Positions 51,906 to 62,537 of a DNA stretch of 64,000 nucleotides are shown here, one piece after another. Source of the stretch: Prorocentrum cordatum (taxonomy: Eukaryota; Sar; Dinophyceae; Prorocentrales; Prorocentraceae); assembly GCA_963575745.1 (NCBI GenBank), contig CAUYUJ010018649.1, forward strand, positions 472,123 through 536,122. Direction: 5' to 3'. Under the pieces are notes generated by a model, which worked only from the letters and a program-made list of their open reading frames with translations, searched no databases and was not told the origin of the DNA. The position numbers were made by a program, and so were the translations under genes. Position 1 is the stretch's first letter. Each line of letters starts with the position of its first letter.

Positions 51906-53314
51906 TGTTGAAAGAAGGCACGACAAATAAGGAACGGAGACCCTCTTTGGCCCCCTCAAAACGCCTGGGTGCACGAGGAGGGCTGGAGGAACAGCCATGG
52001 AAGGACCTCTTGAGCATCGAGCGGCTTCCGAACCCAATATGCTCCTATGTTCAGCGTCTTGACCGTGTGTCACAAAGCGAGCGTCCTTGAACGAAGAAGC
52101 CCCAGAACAAGGGCGTCTCAAAAGTAAGCGACCAGAATACGAGAGGCACGCGCTCGCGCGGCGCGTGCACGTACGCACCCGCTGTGCCGACAGTCAGGTA
52201 GAAGCCTCCCCTCCGACGGGAGGGGGAGGCGAACGCAGTCGAAGCATCGTCACAAATACGGTGGCTCAGGACATGAGCCCACTCGCCGAAGGCCCCATGC
52301 CTGATGGAGATACCCACACGAAGAACATCAGGGTACACGTCCAAAGCTGGGGATGTTCTTAGCCCTCGTGACAGCTGTTGTCTATGTGACTCGTGCCAGC
52401 AATTGTCTTCGCGACAGCTGTAGAGGATTAACAACTGCACAGACAGCGCCGGAGGCGCCGCCTGGAGGCCCGACGCAGGTCCAAGAAAGCGTATGATGAT
52501 GCAGATTCTTCATCTTTCAGATTGGCAACGGAGGAGGACGAAAGCGTGGGACGGCGACGGAGCGAGACGACCACGACTTGCAGCTTGAAGTCCAAGACTT
52601 TCGGGCGTCGCAGGCTGGCGTACGGGAGTGGAACTGTCGCGCACCGCCCTGCACGCTGGCAGTGGAGCAGCAGCCGCAGCAGGATGAGAAGGCTGCGTGG
52701 CTTCAGCGGCGACGCACAATATCCTAACGCGCCATCCTGCCCCGCCCCCTCCACCTGCGTCCACGGCGAAAGGCAAAACCCCAAACCGCCCCAAACCGAG
52801 ACAAAGCTTAGGCCGACCGAAACCGAAAGGCCGAGAGCAGCCTGGAAGGACGCAGCGGTGCAGCAACCGAGCGAAGGCAGTCGACTGAACAGCAGTCGAA
52901 GCGACCGAACAGACCCGAGCAGCATCATGGCGCGATACTGAGGTCAAGTTGCGTCAACAAGAAGCGCAAGATCAGGAACGAAGCAGGGCTCGAGCGAAAA
53001 CGTGCTTTTCGATCTCGTCGTGTTGTTGCTGTCTATCGCATGTCTTCGTGATGCCGCTGCTGTGTAACGGGATCAAGCCGAAAACCGTCCACGATATCAA
53101 CAAACAGAAAACCTGGCTCGCGCAGTGCTATAGGCAAGCTGCTTCCAAGAGGAACGCAACGAAGAGCGCAACACAGAAGTAGCCAAGGTCCGCTCTGGCC
53201 CAAAGGGCGCCTGGGGGCGCAAGCGCTGGAGCCCCTGGAGGAACGGGCCACACGAGGACCCGCAGGAACGGCGGGCCCCATCCGAGCCCAACCCGCCGCT
53301 GAGTTCGGCGCCTT

Positions 53315-53520
53315 CGCTGTAGAAGAAGACACCCCTGCACAGACAGAAACTCTCGGAGGTCCGCGCCGATCCCTTGAATCGGCGGTGGACCCCGATCCTC
53401 GGCGCGCGCAGCGCGTCAGGGGCGGTGCCCCAGGCACCGCCAGGGGAGGTCCAACGCCGATCAAAAAAATCCGCGCGGACATCCGAACATGTTTGTGTCG
53501 GTCTTTTGAGTATTCTTATT
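53315..53520. repeat. FB-1 foldback, copy 6
   Basis: CTCGGAGGTCCGCGCCGATC and CCTTGAATCGGCGGTGGACC make the left arm; GGTCCAACGCCGATC and AATCCGCGCGGACATCCGA make the right arm. The core is CAGGGGCGGTGCCCCAGGCA then CCGCCAGG. Confidence 0.8.
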
Positions 53521-53662
53521 CGTACCGTTTTGAGAGCTTCTTATCATTATTCTTCGATGCGTACCGTTCCTGTTACTATTCTGATTTGTGCTGCTTGTCC
53601 TTGTGCTCCTTCGCACCCTTCTTCGATGCACCCTCTTGCGCCCCGGGCTCGGAAAGCAGCAG

Positions 53663-53866
53663 AGATTCGGCGGCGACCCTGGGGGGAAAAGAGAGGAGGC
53701 GGGCCTCCTCAAAGGCTCAGAAGGCCTCCGGCCTCCTGCGAAGTTTTCGAAGCCTTCCACGAAGACACTGAAACCTCATCAGAGGGCGCGAGGGCTTTTG
53801 AGAAGTCCCGCCCCCTTCTGAGAGGGCCTGCTCCTTGTCACTTCCCCCACGGGCGCAACGCCGAGG
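53663..53866. repeat. FB-2 foldback, copy 5
   Basis: TTCGGCGGCGACCCTGGGGG on the left and CCCCCACGGGCGCAACGCCG on the right are the arms. AGGCCTCCTCAAAGGCTCAG, CTCATCAGAGGGCGCGAGG and CCTTCTGAGAGGGCCTGCTC fill the centre. The region 53870-54365 has no recognisable gene. Confidence 0.8.
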
Positions 53867-54367
53867 GATAGTAGAGGGGAGCTGCTGGCCACCCCGAGCA
53901 GGGCGTACGTCTCGGCAGACATCACGTCGGTGGACTTCGCGCCCTGGAGGGGCGACGCGCTGCCCGGTCTGTGCCCTTGCCGCCGACATCGCCCGCCCCG
54001 AAAAGATTGGAGAGCCCGTCCATCGTCGATCTCCGCCGTCGTCGATCGTCGAGCTCTGCCACTGTCGTCGCCGATCGCCACTCTTCCCTGCGATCCGACC
54101 CGACGGGAAGAGTGCAGCATCGTGAGAAATCGCCACCGAAGCCCCCCCACCTCTGTGCGGATATTGTTTCCGGCCGGATCGACCTGCGAGGGTCCCCTGG
54201 CCCGAAGCTGGGCGAAAGCGCCCGGTGCAAAAGATGATCCCGGGAAAGCACAGCATAGCAGCAGGTGTGGAAAAGGAAATCGGAAAAGGAGCACGGCCCA
54301 TGTGTACCGCAGCGTCTGTTTTGCAAGGGCTCGAGGCCGTCCGGACCAAACATGTAGCCTGCCGTCG

Positions 54368-54460
54368 CTCGGGTTCACTTCGCTCGGGAGCTCCCGAACG
54401 AAGTGAACCCCACCCTCCCCCTCAGAAATCGGGGGGGGTAGGGGTAGGGTTCGCATCTGG
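54368..54460. repeat. 20-bp near-perfect palindrome plus half hairpin
   Basis: GGTTCACTTCGCTCGGGAGC is followed immediately by GCTCCCGAACGAAGTGAACC-type sequence, with one mismatch. Next to it CCCCCTCAGAAATCGGGGGG matches one arm of the hairpin at 34700-34790. Confidence 0.8.
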
Positions 54461-54471
54461 CTCCCTAGGCA

Positions 54472-54765
54472 GAACCGGGTTTAGTGGGCCCTAGACCACA
54501 TGGACCGAAAAGGTCCAGAGGCGATTTCGACTTAGACTTTCTCACGCAATGATTGAGCAACCGTGCTCTCGCCCACATGCCGGCCACAGTGCCCGCCAAA
54601 CGACCACGACCCATTGTCGGGCGTTGACAGAACCGGGTTTAGTGGGACCTGGTTTAGTGGTGTGCACTGGGGGACGCCCTCCCCGCCCCGCTCCACTGAC
54701 CAGAACTGCCGCCACCCGAAAAAACACCAGCACCAGCTACGGCAGACCTGGCTTAGTGATTCTGG
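54472..54765. repeat. CAGAACCGGGTTTAGTGGG direct repeats
   Basis: The 19-bp word occurs at about 54471 and 54629, and shorter forms CCTGGTTTAGTGG, CCTGGCTTAGTG and the inverse CCACTAAACGGG follow. The core TTTAGTGG differs from the TTTAGGG telomere repeat. Confidence 0.75.
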
Positions 54766-54866
54766 CCAATTCAGGGGCTCCGGAGCCCTGCCACTAAACG
54801 GGTACTCTTACCTGGGGTCCTGCATGGCTATAGCAGACACCAGTAAGATCCACTAGCGACACGCTG

Positions 54867-54990
54867 TCAAGAATATTGCAACGCCCGGATCTCAGGGTAC
54901 GTCATCGTCGTGGGCCGCTCCCCGTCCTGGACATCGACCGCTTCGGACAGCATCGGGGCGGTCGGTCCGTCGCCTTCTGCTGGCCCGCAG
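54867..54990 (-). other. Protein-like segment ending PEIRALQYS
   Basis: The minus strand reads MLSEAVDVQDGERPTTMTYP then EIRALQYS and a stop. A related word FPEIRALHFVYNG is read on the minus strand near 32540-32580, with similar DNA (GCAACGCCCGGATCTCAGGG versus GCAGCGCTCGGATCTCCGGG). The function is unknown. The region 54990-55225 shows nothing else. Confidence 0.3.
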
Positions 54991-55224
54991 AGAGGCCGCC
55001 AGCCGCGCTGGAAGCGCAAGGAAAAGCAACTTCGGGTCGAAAGGTCATGAGGAAATCCTGGAGGCCTCCCGCGGAAACTTGAGACCCAAACTGCCTCGGC
55101 TCCACGTCGATGCACGTCGGGCCCGTGCCGGATCACGCCTGGTACACGCTGGACTCACGCGTGGTTCACGCCAATTTCACGCCAGACTTCCATCAGAGCA
55201 TCACCGCGCGAATGTTGGCCCGTC

Positions 55225-55395
55225 GACCCATGTTTGGCGGCGCGCAAAAGGGGGTAGGGGGAGGGGGAAGCTTTCTTAGAAGCACCCTGCGAAGGCCTCG
55301 GCCTTACGTCTATAGAGAAGGCCCGCGCCTTCTAAGAAGCAGGGGCGCTTCTAAGAAGCCTTCCCCCTTCCCCCTACCCCCCTCTGCGCGTTGCC
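55225..55395. repeat. Foldback element FB-3, copy 2
   Basis: Outer arms GCGCAAAAGGGGGTAGGGGG and CCCCCTACCCCCCTCTGCGC are inverted. Inside are CTTTCTTAGAAGCACC, GCCTTCTAAGAAGCAGG and GCTTCTAAGAAGCC blocks. Confidence 0.85.
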
Positions 55396-55544
55396 GACAT
55401 GTCTTACGGAGCGGACGTGCGGGCTGGATGATACAAGCATCAATTGCGCGCCGCGCGAGGCCTCCACGCTCTTCCGCATAGGGAAAGCGGGCCCTGGGTG
55501 AGGGGCAACGTTGGGAGGGGACCAGCTCAGGGGGGGACGCTCAG

Positions 55545-55880
55545 GTCACTGCAGGGGCCCTGAGACACACAAAGAAATGCACACAACATAAAACCATTCC
55601 CCATATTTCCAAATCTTTTTGGGGTTTCTGTCTTCCCCCGCACTTCCCATGTTTTTTCTCTGGGACCGACGATTCATTGTGCATGTGTGATTTTCCCCTC
55701 CAGACTTCTGTGAAGGGGCCCTGGGACACACAAAACAATTTCACAGCAATACAAGGATACCACATATTGTCCCATATTTTCTGGGTTGTTGTCTTCCCCC
55801 CACTTCCCATATTTTCCCATATTTTCCTGGGAGTCGACGATTCATTGTGTCTGTGTGTTGTCTCCCCTCCTGACTTCTGA
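55545..55880. repeat. Dispersed repeat R-3, copies 3 and 4, head to tail
   Basis: GGGGCCCTGAGACACACAAA (55553) and GGGGCCCTGGGACACACAAA (55715) start two units in tandem. The first unit has lost part of its middle. Each ends in a CATTGTG(C/T)-TGTGTG block and a CCCCTCC-AGACTTCTG block. Confidence 0.85.
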
Positions 55881-55980
55881 CGCGCTCGTCGGCTGCAGGC
55901 GGCTTCCAGCCTCGGGACGCCGTCCAGCAGCCGCGCAACGCCGCGAGCGCCCGAGAGGGACTCCCGGACCGCCCCCAAAC

Positions 55981-56110
55981 TGGCCATCGCTCGGACGTCC
56001 ATTCCCTGTGATTTGTTCGGTTACGTGCGTGTTTTTTTTCGCCAAATGATCAAGGATGCTCCTCGATGGTCCTCGCTGGGGGAAACATGCACACGTCCGA
56101 GCGATGCCAA
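55981..56110. mobile_element. MITE-C copy 4 (130 bp)
   Basis: It begins TGGCCATCGCTCGGACGTCC and ends ACACGTCCGAGCGATGCCAA, the best-matched ends of the family. The interior CGCCAAATGATCAAGGATGC is close to copy 2. Confidence 0.85.
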
Positions 56111-56171
56111 GCAAACGGCAGCCCGAGACCCGAGTTGGCCCGAGAACTGCCAGGGCACTGGCGGAAGAGAC

Positions 56172-56367
56172 AGGGGAACGAAGAATGACATGAACATAAA
56201 AACTCGGAGGTCCGCGGGGATTTCTCGGATCCGCGCTGGACCCCCCTGGCGGCGCCTCCAGCGCCGCCCCTGGCGCGCTCCGCGCGCGAGGGAGGGGGTC
56301 CAGCGCCAATACGAGAAATCCGCGCGGACCTCAGAGTTTTTATGTTTATGTCATTCTTCGTTCTCCT
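56172..56367. repeat. FB-1 foldback, copy 7 (about 70-bp arms, near perfect)
   Basis: GAACGAAGAATGACATGAAC on the left pairs with GTTTATGTCATTCTTCGTTC on the right, and pairing continues inward through ACTCGGAGGTCCGCGGGGAT and its complement to CGCTGGACCCCC. This is the copy that best shows full-length arms. Confidence 0.9.
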
Positions 56368-56379
56368 AAGATGGAGAAC

Positions 56380-56470
56380 CATCGACCTGGAATCGCCGAT
56401 ATCTCGCCGATGGATCGGCGATGGGCCCCCGATGGCGACTCCGCACTCTCCCGAGTGGGGTGGGCTGGTT
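56380..56470. repeat. Dispersed repeat R-1, copy 3
   Basis: CATCGACCTGGAATCGCCGA, CGCCGATGGATCGGCGATGG and GGGGTGGGCT follow family order. From 56470 to 56610 GATCGG words are frequent. Confidence 0.8.
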
Positions 56471-56611
56471 GGCCCGCTTTCGGAGATGAAATGAATGAGC
56501 ATCGGGCCGCATCGGTTCGTCGGACGATCGGAATCGAATCAGATCGGGCCAGACGGAACCGATATCGAAAATCGGACCGACTCAGATCGATCGGATTGAA
56601 ATGGGCCCAGA

Positions 56612-56808
56612 GTCGGGTCGGGCGAAAGGGGGGAATGGCAAAGGGGGGGGTTGAGAATCAGCTCACGTAGCTGATTTTCCCCGCGCCTCCCGGCGCCGGA
56701 AGCGGCTATGTATCGAGGAATGGGCCCCTCGGTGAGGCCGAAACCAGCTGCATGCAGCAAATTTCATAACCCCCCCTTTCCCAATCCCCCCCTTTCGCCC
56801 GGCCCGAC
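56612..56808. mobile_element. TIR element with about 40-bp C/G-rich ends
   Basis: TCGGGCGAAAGGGGGGAATG then GCAAAGGGGGGG on the left is the diverged complement of CCCCCCTTTCCCAATCCCCC then CCTTTCGCCCGG on the right. The interior includes CAGCTCACGTAGCTG, a small palindrome. Only one copy was seen here. Confidence 0.7.
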
Positions 56809-58626
56809 AGAGGGGGGGCGCTGCGGGCCCAATCGCCCCGCAGGGCTAATTGCAGCACCCGGAAGGTGTCCGACAGGCGCGCTGGCCCGCTGCTGGGCTC
56901 GAGAGACGTGGGCGCGAGGCCACACCACCTGGCCTCCTTCCGACGCCTTCCAGCCCCGAGGGCCCGCTCGGAGGACATCGGTGGTCGTAAGGTCGTCGTC
57001 CTCCCAGACATCGGGCGCTTCGGCTTTGCTCGACAGGTGCTCTCGGTGCCCCCATGGCGGGGGATCCACCAACGGGCATTCGGGCCTGTGGCCAGCGGCC
57101 CGGCCAACCTGCCCCTGGCTGATGTGGGCAACGCTACACTGGCCGGAAGAGGTCCTGAACTGACAACTCTCAGCGAATCTCTCAAAGAACATGGGTCACC
57201 GAACTTCGCGCATCGCGCCCCGCGATGCCCGACGCGCGGTCATCTTCACGACGTCGCTCTCAAGCGCTGCCCCCTTGAAGAACGGCAACCGGTCTGATCC
57301 AGACCGCGAAATGCGACTATCTTCGCACCCCTGGGGGTCATGAACATGGAGTAACCGTTGGAGAGTTTTCTCGCAAAAACACCTCTCGTGCCCGACCACG
57401 TGCACCAGGCAAACCCGGAATCGTCTCACCTGCTGGTCAACCTGCAGTAGGCGAGCCAGCACGCGTGACCTTGGCCAGAACATCCGTTGGGGAGAACCCC
57501 TTGCGGTGCCCCTGATGCTCGGCCCCGTCCCCAGGACTGGCATTCGCTCCGAGTCGTCTCCTGACGCCCCCGAGGCCTCCCAGCCGGCCTCCGGAGGCCA
57601 TGAAGGGCCGCACAGGACGGGCGACCCAAAATTCTGCTCGAGGCGCTGGATGCCTGTGACGTCGTCCTCCTGTGACCCTCCCCCCCCCCAATCCTCCTGC
57701 ACTGCACCTTTGCTGCCCCGACCTCCAGGCTCCACCTGCACTCCCACTGACGCCCGTCCTCCCCACTCTTCCCTGTGCGCTCTCGCTTGAGGCTACGTGA
57801 GCATGTCGAGGATTGCGGCACGCCCCCGTCCATCTAGACAGCAATTGTTCAAGTAATGAATACGAGACGTCGGGTGACGAGGCGAATTGCGCGCGGTAAC
57901 GCGACTATCGACACGCCTTCGCTCTTGCAAGCGTGCGAACTGAAGAGGGGACAATGTGAAGCTGAGCGCAGTGATTTCCTCGCAAGTTTTGTTTGATTGG
58001 CTTAGATGCGACGCGTCTCCCGTATCATAACAAAGTTCTGCACGTGGCTCCAGACGGGATCATGCAGGCACACATGCTTCACGTCGCCAATCCCGAGCCT
58101 GTCGAATCATGAGCTCCGCAAATCGCGCATGCCCTGTGTGCTGGTAACGTAGTGTAAAATCTCGACTAAACAATGTTGTTGCTCCCAATTTCCGCGTCCC
58201 TTTCAATCTTCTACGCTTTGGGGTTCGTTGCAATGACACGCACGCGTGCCACCGACGCAAACAACTACCCGCCGATTGTACATCCTGGAATACTTTTATC
58301 ATGGGCCTTCTACCATGCCGCGCACAGAAGTGCCGACACAACACACATCACTCTGACGGGAGTCGCGAGGCAGGTCGGATGATTTATCCTGCGTGCATAA
58401 AAAGTGGCTATACCCCGCCTCTGCCACAAGGGAGACAATGCCTGACAATTCATTCCCATGACCCTAGGGGCCAGTGGACAAGGGTATGAAGATTCGGACC
58501 CTAAGAATCCCGATTAAATCCATAAATAGACACGTCCCGAGGTCTAGGAAGATCGGTCGACCAGACGGTGGACGTGTGTGAATCACGGTCTTGGAATAAT
58601 GCCTCAAAAGATATCAAGGCATGGGT
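56809..58626. other. No recognisable gene
   Basis: Frames at 56866-57297 plus and 57196-57747 minus are long but overlap opposite frames of similar length and lack motifs. From 57830 to 58600 the DNA is less GC-rich, with nothing recognisable. Confidence 0.5.
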
Positions 58627-58840
58627 AGAAGTTTAAAATAAACCAAATATAACATTAACTATTCGGAGATCCGCGCGGGTTTCTTGGACCGGCGCTGGAC
58701 CTCCACCCCTGCGCAGAGCCCACCAGGGGCGGCGCCAGAGGCGCCGCAAGGGGAGCCCAGCGCCGATCCAGGAAACCCGCGCGGACCGTCGATGAGTTAT
58801 GCTCATGTAATGGATCTTTCTCCGAGTGCAGGGGCCACGC
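58627..58840. repeat. FB-1 foldback, copy 8
   Basis: CGGAGATCCGCGCGGGTTTC and CTTGGACCGGCGCTGGACCT form the left arm; CCCAGCGCCGATCCAGGAAA and CCCGCGCGGACCGTCGA form the right arm. The core is CAGGGGCGGCGCCAGAGGCG. A ninth, incomplete copy lies at 62740-62830. Confidence 0.8.
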
Positions 58841-59034
58841 CTGTGTCTCGACGAAGCGCAACCGGTCCGCGATGTCCAGCGACCACAGGAAGCAGCTGGC
58901 CGCCGCCGCAGTGGCCTGCACCACCAGGGGGCTCACGTCGTTCACGTCGGCCTCGGCAGGGCCGCCAGTCCGCGTACGCCTGGTTCGCGTTGCGATGTCG
59001 CGGGCATTGGTTTCTTACGTCGCGTGGACTGTTT

Positions 59035-59165
59035 GGCCTTGAACGATCGCGATTTTCCGATAGAGCAGATCGCTCGACATCCGCCGATTCTGGGCCACTG
59101 GCGGCGTTTCACCTTGAACGCCCGCGCTGGCGTCGCCGCCGCGTCAACGCGGCGCAAAACTACCG
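59035..59165. repeat. Dispersed repeat R-2, copy 3
   Basis: CCTTGAACGATCGCGATTTT, CCGATTCTGGGCCACTGGCG and GCGGCGCAAAACTACCGTA match copies at 18714 and 30480. It is unsplit and serves as an empty site for the MITE-C insertion at 30546. Confidence 0.8.
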
Positions 59166-59382
59166 TACCAATTCTTCCCTCTGGCGGTCCACCACCCCGC
59201 CTGCGTCGTGCAGAGCACATCACGGAGGATTTTTGGCAGTTTCGCCCCCCGAGGGGGCTCCTGCCGGACCCCGGGAACCGGCAACGAACACTGCGCACTG
59301 GATCGGGGTGGTAACACTGGACCCTGTGGAAGGGTCAAGAACTCCTGAGGGTCAGCGATAGGGGGTGGACCGGCTCAGGGGG

Positions 59383-59475
59383 CGGACACATCGAGCCTGA
59401 ATAGGCGACACACCGCCGATGGGCCCCCAGTACCGAAACCACACGTTCCCGGGCGGGGTGGGCTATAGGGCCACG
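59383..59475. repeat. Dispersed repeat R-1, copy 4
   Basis: CATCGAGCCTGAATAGGCGA, CCGCCGATGGGCCCCCAG and CGTTCCCGGGCGGGGTGGGC are in family order. Confidence 0.75.
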
Positions 59476-59639
59476 ATCGGCGAACGGCCGATTGCGGGTC
59501 GATGCGTCCTCCCCTCGGTCTATCCCCAGCAGATGTTGCCCCTGACGTCTGGGCGCCCGCGTATGCGAGAGAGGAATCGCGACGTCGGAGCTCTGCGGCC
59601 TTGGCCTCGGAAGTTAAAGCACTGAAGGCTCCTGGTCAA

Positions 59640-59765
59640 AATGTGCCTGCGCCCAGTTGGCCGCAGGGCTTCTTCGCGCTTGTAAAAAAAAGTGCCTGCG
59701 CCCAGTTGTCTTCCTGCCGACGACGACGACGACGACGAGGACGACGACGACGAGGAGTGGATTTG
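59640..59765. repeat. Short direct repeat and (GAC)n tract
   Basis: TGCCTGCGCCCAGTTG occurs at about 59644 and 59693. It is followed by about 12 GAC/GAG triplets (59718-59757), read as a poly-Asp/Glu run on the plus strand. A plus frame through it (59692-59967) ends ELVYMSFPQSLLAPEALVHR but crosses A7 and G10 runs, so it is not called. Confidence 0.75.
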
Positions 59766-59937
59766 GCCCTCGCACCTGCATCCTGGCGGGTTGGACAGTA
59801 AAAAAAAGGGGGGGGGGGCGAATGAGCTCGTGTATATGAGCTTCCCTCAGAGCCTCCTGGCGCCGGAGGCGCTGGTGCATCGGAGACCTCAAGCCGGACA
59901 CACGGGAGGCATCAAGCCCTCAGCTACGGCCGGACCC

Positions 59938-60110
59938 AGGACACAAGAACATGCTTCAAGAACATGAGACCATCCGCCAGCCAAACTGACGAACGTTCGA
60001 GGGCACCCTCCCCAAGGATGCACAAGAGCATCAAACAAACAGGGAGAACATCGGCGCAGCCTCCCCGAACGGACCTCGATCCGATGCTTCGGTCCGACCG
60101 TGCCCAGGAC
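59938..60110. repeat. Dispersed repeat E, copy 2 (no insertion)
   Basis: GAACATGAGACC, CACCCTCCCCAAGGATGCAC, ATCAAACAAACAGG and CGATGCTTCGGTCCGACC match 20741-21096 without the nested element. Confidence 0.75.
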
Positions 60111-60234
60111 AGGCGTCTCCTCCCAAGCAACTGTTGCTGGCGGGCCCGGGCCCGAGAACGGCCACCAAAGGGGACAGAGTCCACCACAGAGCAACCAGCA
60201 CAGACAAAAACGCAAGGACCTCTTCACGACGCGA

Positions 60235-60409
60235 TCGGCGGTGGACAAACCTCCCTTTAGAGAACCTCCCTTTGGTGAAAACGGGCGGGGACCGAAACCG
60301 AAACCGAAACCGAAACCCGCACAAATGACGGCAGCGACGCCCTCCCGCGAACCGGAAGCGGCCAATTCACTAATCGACGTGTCAGGGTATGAGGTCTATC
60401 AACCTCCGA
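60235..60409. mobile_element. MITE-D copy 3, with 8-bp repeat at borders
   Basis: CGACGCGA occurs at 60227-60234 and 60407-60414, overlapping the right end by three bases. The ends TCGGCGGTGGACAAACCTCC and GAGGTCTATCAACCTCCGA are inverted. An (ACCGAA)n block of four units lies inside (60291-60318). Confidence 0.85.
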
Positions 60410-61139
60410 CGCGAGGGGTCCAAACCCGGGGGTCCTAACTCAACTCCTGGGCCTCGCCTGGGGCGCGCTTTGGCCCACAACTCGAGGCGGCCCCCGCCGC
60501 GATGGTGGCGCCGCCGGAAACCCCCCCCACACAAATTCAGAAACGCCCAAGAGCCTCGAACCCTCATCCTTTTAGCTGCCCCGATACGCATCACGCAACA
60601 CGTATCGTATTGATACGGAGCTCAACACGTAGGCTGAAAACGTAGGTCCGACGCGATACATTCACCAAAACGTGGCCCAATACGTGGAGCCAACACGCAG
60701 CATATTGATTCGGACGTCTTGAACACGGGACGCGTTGCGTCTCTAAACGGGCGTACCGAGGCCACATAGCCCATCCTCGAACAAGCCGCGGCGACGAGGA
60801 CGCCACCTGGAGGCCCAACAGAACTGCGAAAGCGCCTAGAAGCCTCAAGCGCCGATTTCCGAAGCAGCCAAGGCAACCAGGACGCCACCCCTGAGCCCCA
60901 AAAGCCACAGAAAGCGCCCAGAATAATCCGAACCTCGACCCTCGAGCTAGCCGTAGCAACGAGGACGCACCCCCTGGGCCCACATGAAAATGCGAGAAGC
61001 GCCCAAACGCCCCGAACCTCGATCTTTGCACTTCGAAGGGGTTGGGTAGGATTTGTTGTGCTTACTCCCGGTAGAAGTCGTTACCAACGATGGGGGCGGG
61101 GGATTTGGGGCCCCAGGTAACGGTAATGTTTGGGCGGGG
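60410..61139. other. No recognisable gene
   Basis: ACACGTATCGTATTGATACG near 60598 is partly palindromic, and AAYACGTRG words recur to 60700. Nothing else was supported. Confidence 0.5.
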
Positions 61140-61320
61140 TGGGACATGCCCCAACAGGCCTCCAAGAGGCCTCCAAGAGGCAAGAGGCCCCCCAGAGGCA
61201 CCAAAGACGCCCCAAGACGCCCCAAAAGGCCTCCATGAGACCACGAGGGACATCCCAAGATACTGCAGGAGGCATTCGAGAAGCCTCTGGCCCACAGAGG
61301 CTCCCGACGCTCTCCAAATG
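61140..61320. repeat. CCAAGAGGCC-type degenerate minisatellite
   Basis: CCTCCAAGAGG occurs twice in tandem, then CCCAAGACGCC twice, with weaker units around. The minus frame reads GVFGASGGPLASWRPLGGL. Confidence 0.75.
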
Positions 61321-61369
61321 ATGCCACGTTCCCCCCAGAGGGGAGGCTCCCCTGGGCGTCGTTTTGTTG

Positions 61370-61905
61370 TTCGATGGGTTGGTGGGGATACTTTCTGATC
61401 GCGACCGCGGCGAAGAACAGGTCGGGCGGCGCCAAGGCACTGCGAACAAGCAACGGCCTAAATTAGCGCAGAGGAAGAAGAAGGGCCAGAGAGGACAAGA
61501 ACAAGCAGGGGAAGAGAGAAGCAGAAGGCGAGCCTCGCTGCCGCTCAGGAAACAACGGTTGGTGGGGATTGTTGTTCGCATGCACACCGGGATGCCGGGC
61601 GCCGTCAAGAAACGCGGCGGACTAGCAACGGCCTAAATTCCGCGGCAGGAGGGGCGAAGGAAAACAAGCGGAGGGCGAGGCGAACAACAACGGTTGGTGG
61701 CGATATATTTTTTTGATATGCGGCTCCAAGGACGATTCCAGAGAGCGGGTCGTATCGAGCATGGGGCAGCACGCAAGATAATTGCCAGCGGGCCAAAGCC
61801 GCCGCCGGAGTGCACATGTGCAGAGAGCGGGCCGAACCGAGCATGGAACAGCACGCAAGATAGTTACCAGCGGGCCAAAAGCCAACGTTGGTGGCGATAC
61901 GCGAA
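61370..61905. repeat. Diverged tandem repeats (GGTTGGTGG type, about 135-180 bp; inner 80-bp repeat)
   Basis: GGTTGGTGGGGAT or GTTGGTGGCGATA occurs near 61374, 61558, 61693 and 61885, and AGCAACGGCCTAAATT at 61450 and 61624. AGAGAGCGGGYCG...GAGCATGG followed by CAGCACGCAAGATA is repeated at 61740 and 61820, 80 bp apart. Confidence 0.75.
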
Positions 61906-62382
61906 GCGTTAAGAATTTAGATGTTTTCGTTCGACGCTGTTGCGCAGGCACGGTGGCGGGTCTTGCCGCAGGCAGCTGGCTAGTCTCAATGACGACAACG
62001 GCGGCGACGACGACGACCACCAGCAGACCCAGCTCTGGGAGGCGCAGACGTTGGCACCAACACCAATATCAGCGACTGCCTCCACCGAGCGACAATGATC
62101 CCGATCTCTGTGATGGTGGCAACTTCTAGGCTTCTCAGGCGGCCGAAATATAACCCAAACACCAGCATCTAGGATCATATTTCCCCTGTTCGCCCCCCAG
62201 CGTTGGTAGTGGTGTTAACTCCCTGGTGCTCTGAGGATGGAACAGGGCGCATCATGTGGCGCCTAGAGGACGCCAAGGGTGGCAGGGCCCCCCCTGGCCA
62301 AGGAGGCAGACGAGCGTGCAGAGGCAGAGGATGCCCACGGTCCAGGGTTTCGGAGGCGCCTTGCTCCAAGAAGCTCATCCTT

Positions 62383-62537
62383 AACCAGCCTCGAACGTAT
62401 CCCTATCCCTAAGGTGGGCGAGCAAAAAGCGAGGACAATCTTAGGGATAGGCCCTCAGAAACTGAGGGAATCCTTAAGATCGGCATCGAGGTGAGGTGAT
62501 GTCAAACATAGGGATAAGGATATGTTTCAAACTGGTA
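62383..62537. mobile_element. MITE-A copy 4 (155 bp)
   Basis: Nearly identical to copy 1 at 2362, including CCCTCAGAAACTGAGGG. ATCCT occurs at both flanks as a remnant of the duplication. High similarity between copies 60 kb apart suggests recent activity. From 62540 to 63100 only an incomplete FB-1 (62740-62830) and a GAG tract (62895-62930) were seen. Confidence 0.9.

Noticed and set aside
54472-54765. Internal telomere repeats
   Set aside because: The core is TTTAGTGG, scattered and not tandem; no TTTAGGG run is present.
56706-57297. Overlapping 140-160 codon frames on both strands
   Set aside because: Both strands are open because stop codons are rare in GC-rich DNA; neither shows a clear coding signature.
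59692-59967. Acidic protein (poly-Asp then ELVYMSFPQSLLAPEAL)
   Set aside because: The frame crosses a GAC microsatellite and A7/G10 runs, so it is unreliable, although the end looks coding-like.
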